DNA from: Syntrophobacterales bacterium
Lineage (GTDB): Bacteria; Desulfobacterota; Syntrophorhabdia; Syntrophorhabdales; WCHB1-27
NCBI GenBank assembly: GCA_017881765.1
Contig: JADGQN010000298.1
Span: 1 to 6,162, forward strand
Length of the DNA stretch: 6,162 nt
Direction: 5' to 3'
Below the pieces are notes generated by a model, which was not told the origin of the DNA, did no database searches, and saw only the letters and a list, made by a program, of their open reading frames with translations. Both the position numbers and the translations under genes were made by a program. Positions 4,743-6,162 of the stretch are shown one piece after another (position 1 is the first letter of the stretch; every line of letters starts with the position of its first letter).

Positions 4743-5546
4743 ATGACGATGACACACACCGTGTCAGTTCTTCCTTCGCAGTCCGAGAAGAGCTTACTCA
4801 AGCTGGTCGTTATTCTTGCCAGCCTATTCCTCGTATCTTGCAGCCACCCTTCAGTTATAAGCAAGAACGTAACTGCCGACTCCCAAAAGAAACCCGAGAC
4901 TGCCCAAAAAGCCCGGGAAGCGGAGCCACGGCCCGGAGATATCCGCGTCACTGATGGCGTTGAATATATCTACGGCAAGAACGTAAGGTATATGGTCAGC
5001 CCGGGCGAGCCGGAGTATGTTTGGGTACGCAGAGACCAGTATTTTTCCGGCCCGCTTGACTCCTCACGCTCACGGACTGGTACGCCTACCAAAGAGCAGA
5101 AAGAGCTGACGGAGCGGGTCGCACGGCTCGAGGAGGAATTGAAGATAGGCGCACCACAACCGATCTCTCCCGCTCAGCCTGCCCTTAAGCCACCCGTCAG
5201 CGAGCCTGTTTCCAAGCCACCCGCCAGCGACGAGACCGGAAGGATATGGACGAGCTACACGAAAGATGATAATCGCGTCGAGTACTTCTATGACAAAGAT
5301 ACGATAGCACATCCTTCCAAAGACCTTGTCCGGATGTGGAGAAAAAGGGAGTTTCCGTCCGGGGCAAGTCAAAAGGAGATTGTGACCTTCGACGAAATAG
5401 ACTGCCGTGGAGCGCGGTATCACAGCCTCGAACTCCGTGTGACCTACCGGGATGGGACCATCCAGACATTTAACAAAGTTACCCCATGGGCAAGAATTTA
5501 CGTAGACAGCGCTGAAGAATATCTCATGAATGAACACTGCAAGTAG
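4743..5546 (+). CDS. lipoprotein with surface-adhesin-E-like C-terminal domain
   Basis: 267 residues. The ATG at 4743 is chosen because AAGGAGG lies 8 nt upstream (4728-4734); an ATG 14 codons earlier has no such site. Residues 1-32 are a lipoprotein signal with basic K20 and core LVVILASLFLVS, then lipobox LVSC with Cys33 as the lipidated residue. A first module (about 64-102) has 'VTDGVEYIYGKNVRY' and 'PGEPEYVWVRRDQY'. A charged helix follows (116-135, KEQKELTERVARLEEEL, coiled-coil-like), then a proline-rich linker (137-162) with KPP repeats. The C-terminal domain (168-267) has WTSYTKDD, VEYFYDKDTI, VRMWRKREF, 'FDEIDCRGARYHSLELRVTYRDG' in shortened form, and a final Cys266. This order resembles the surface-adhesin protein E-like domain, whose two cysteines would be Cys221 and Cys266. 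It is expected anchored in the outer membrane. The nearest upstream gene is about 260 bp away, so it is probably transcribed separately. Confidence 0.8.
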   Translation: MTMTHTVSVLPSQSEKSLLKLVVILASLFLVSCSHPSVISKNVTADSQKKPETAQKAREAEPRPGDIRVTDGVEYIYGKNVRYMVSPGEPEYVWVRRDQYFSGPLDSSRSRTGTPTKEQKELTERVARLEEELKIGAPQPISPAQPALKPPVSEPVSKPPASDETGRIWTSYTKDDNRVEYFYDKDTIAHPSKDLVRMWRKREFPSGASQKEIVTFDEIDCRGARYHSLELRVTYRDGTIQTFNKVTPWARIYVDSAEEYLMNEHCK

Positions 5547-5957
5547 TTCCGTGCATTACGCTTGAAGCCGCGACCAAGGACATGAAACGAAATCGCAACT
5601 GTCGGGATGCACCAGGTGTCTGGACGGGACAAAGACCATCCGAAGACGCAAATACTGGCGGTCAGTGATCTACCAACTGGGGCGCAAGACAACATGCCGC
5701 CTGATCCCCATTCAAACCGCCCACGTTACATTATGGAAAAATTGATGTCCACCCATCAAATATAAGCGTGCTTTCGCCCGCTTACCCCTTGCTCATAATC
5801 CTTTTACTTACGGGTAATCGGATTTGCTGGTAGAAACAGAAAAGATGTCACGAAGTGACATATTGTTCTTTTCTCCGTGTGCCCGCGTCTTCGACGTCTT
5901 ACGTCAAGCTCCAACGAACTCGCGGGCCTCGGTCCCTCGAGAGTGTTTTTGCTGCGG
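5547..5957. other. 411-bp convergent intergenic region
   Basis: The stretch lies between the plus-strand lipoprotein gene and the minus-strand gene entering from the right. Short open frames here lack ribosome-binding sites and family features. The only clear structure is the dyad at 5838-5874; a weaker TAAGCG/CGCTTA inverted repeat lies at 5763-5784. Confidence 0.55.
5838..5874. terminator. dyad with T-rich flanks, probably a bidirectional terminator
   Basis: ATGTCAC (5845-5851) and GTGACAT (5855-5861) form a 7-bp stem with a 3-nt loop (GAA on plus, TTC on minus). AGAAAAG (5838-5844) and CTTTTCT (5868-5874) can extend it across a 6-nt bulge. On the minus strand the stem is followed directly by CTTTTCTGTTTCT, a U-rich tail, so it suits termination of the gene ending at 5958. 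On the plus strand ATTGTTCTTTTCT follows, so it could also stop the lipoprotein transcript, though nearly 300 bp after its stop codon. Confidence 0.6.
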
Positions 5958-6162
5958 TCATCGCCTTTCACCTCTCGCCTGGCGGTGTTTCTCAAATTTC
6001 TCTCTTAATGCGTCAAGCTTCTTCTTTTGGCCATCATCAAGCTCTTTCTTGATCTGCGAAAAGCTGTCGTCAATAATGCTCTTTATCTCAGGCTGCGTTT
6101 GGAGGAAGTGCTCGCGCAGCTTCTCTCCCGTCTGCGCAACTATCTTCTCTACCGCGATCTTT
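5958..6162 (-). CDS. helical, probably ZraP/Spy-like protein, C-terminal part (runs off the right edge)
   Basis: The last 67 residues are visible, ending at a TGA (5958-5960). The sequence is highly charged and helical: KIAVEKIVAQTGEKLREHF, then QPEIKSIIDDSFSQIKKELDDGQKKKLDALREKF and a basic tail KHRQARGERR. The pattern 'P-E-I-x-x-I-I-D-D-x-F-x-Q-I-K-K-E-L-x-x-x-Q-x-K-K-L' resembles the last helices of ZraP/Spy-like periplasmic proteins, where the final motif is LTPEQ; here it is LDDGQ, so the threonine is replaced. The N-terminus is outside the window, so export cannot be checked. If the assignment holds, it is the third protein of this type within 5 kb. A different coiled-coil protein cannot be excluded. 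Confidence 0.6.
   Translation of the reverse strand, partial: KIAVEKIVAQTGEKLREHFLQTQPEIKSIIDDSFSQIKKELDDGQKKKLDALREKFEKHRQARGERR

Noticed and set aside
5070..5537. 155-codon minus-strand frame
   Set aside because: Antisense to the adhesin-E-like lipoprotein, without a ribosome-binding site or family features.

Overview
This 6.2 kb window looks like chromosomal DNA from a Gram-negative bacterium. Most of the recognisable products carry Sec or lipoprotein export signals. Shine-Dalgarno sites are strong (GGAGG/AAGGAGG type), genes are short and lie on both strands, and base composition is moderately GC-rich. The mix of LTxxQ (Spy/CpxP-type) periplasmic proteins, a DUF302 protein and an adhesin-E-like lipoprotein would fit a Desulfobacterota-like (deltaproteobacterial) genome. 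That placement is inference; no rRNA or marker gene is present.

Left part (minus strand, read right to left): an LTxxQ periplasmic protein (1599-1150), a proline-rich exported protein with an aromatic GYWYRP motif (1075-287), and the start of a DUF302 protein (168 to beyond position 1). The three genes are colinear and probably one transcription unit. Its roughly 200-nt leader contains three consecutive hairpins (1666-1778), preceded by a 64-nt element (1797-1860).

Middle (minus strand): a second LTxxQ protein (2775-2317), then a small single-span membrane protein (2228-2019). About 570 bp without a convincing gene (2776-3345) separates this unit from the plus-strand genes. It holds the second copy of the 64-nt element (3166-3229) and a shorter, weaker relative (2821-2849).

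Right part (plus strand): a HepT/DUF86-like protein without the conserved tyrosine of its R-x4-H-x-Y motif and without an adjacent MntA nucleotidyltransferase (3346-3687); a 42-codon reading frame in the same frame after one amber codon (3697-3825); a secreted protein of unknown function that overlaps it by ATGA and seems frameshifted near its C-terminus (3822-4478); and a lipoprotein with a surface-adhesin-E-like C-terminal domain (4743-5546). A convergent minus-strand gene encoding the C-terminal part of a helical, probably ZraP/Spy-like protein enters from the right edge (5958-6162), with a dyad/terminator candidate between them.

Taken together, the window is a cell-envelope locus: two or three Spy/ZraP-type chaperone-like proteins plus other exported proteins. 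The most notable non-coding signal is the repeated element. Both copies lie upstream of a gene and point towards it (the left LTxxQ unit and the HepT-like unit), which suggests shared regulation or a dispersed non-coding repeat.
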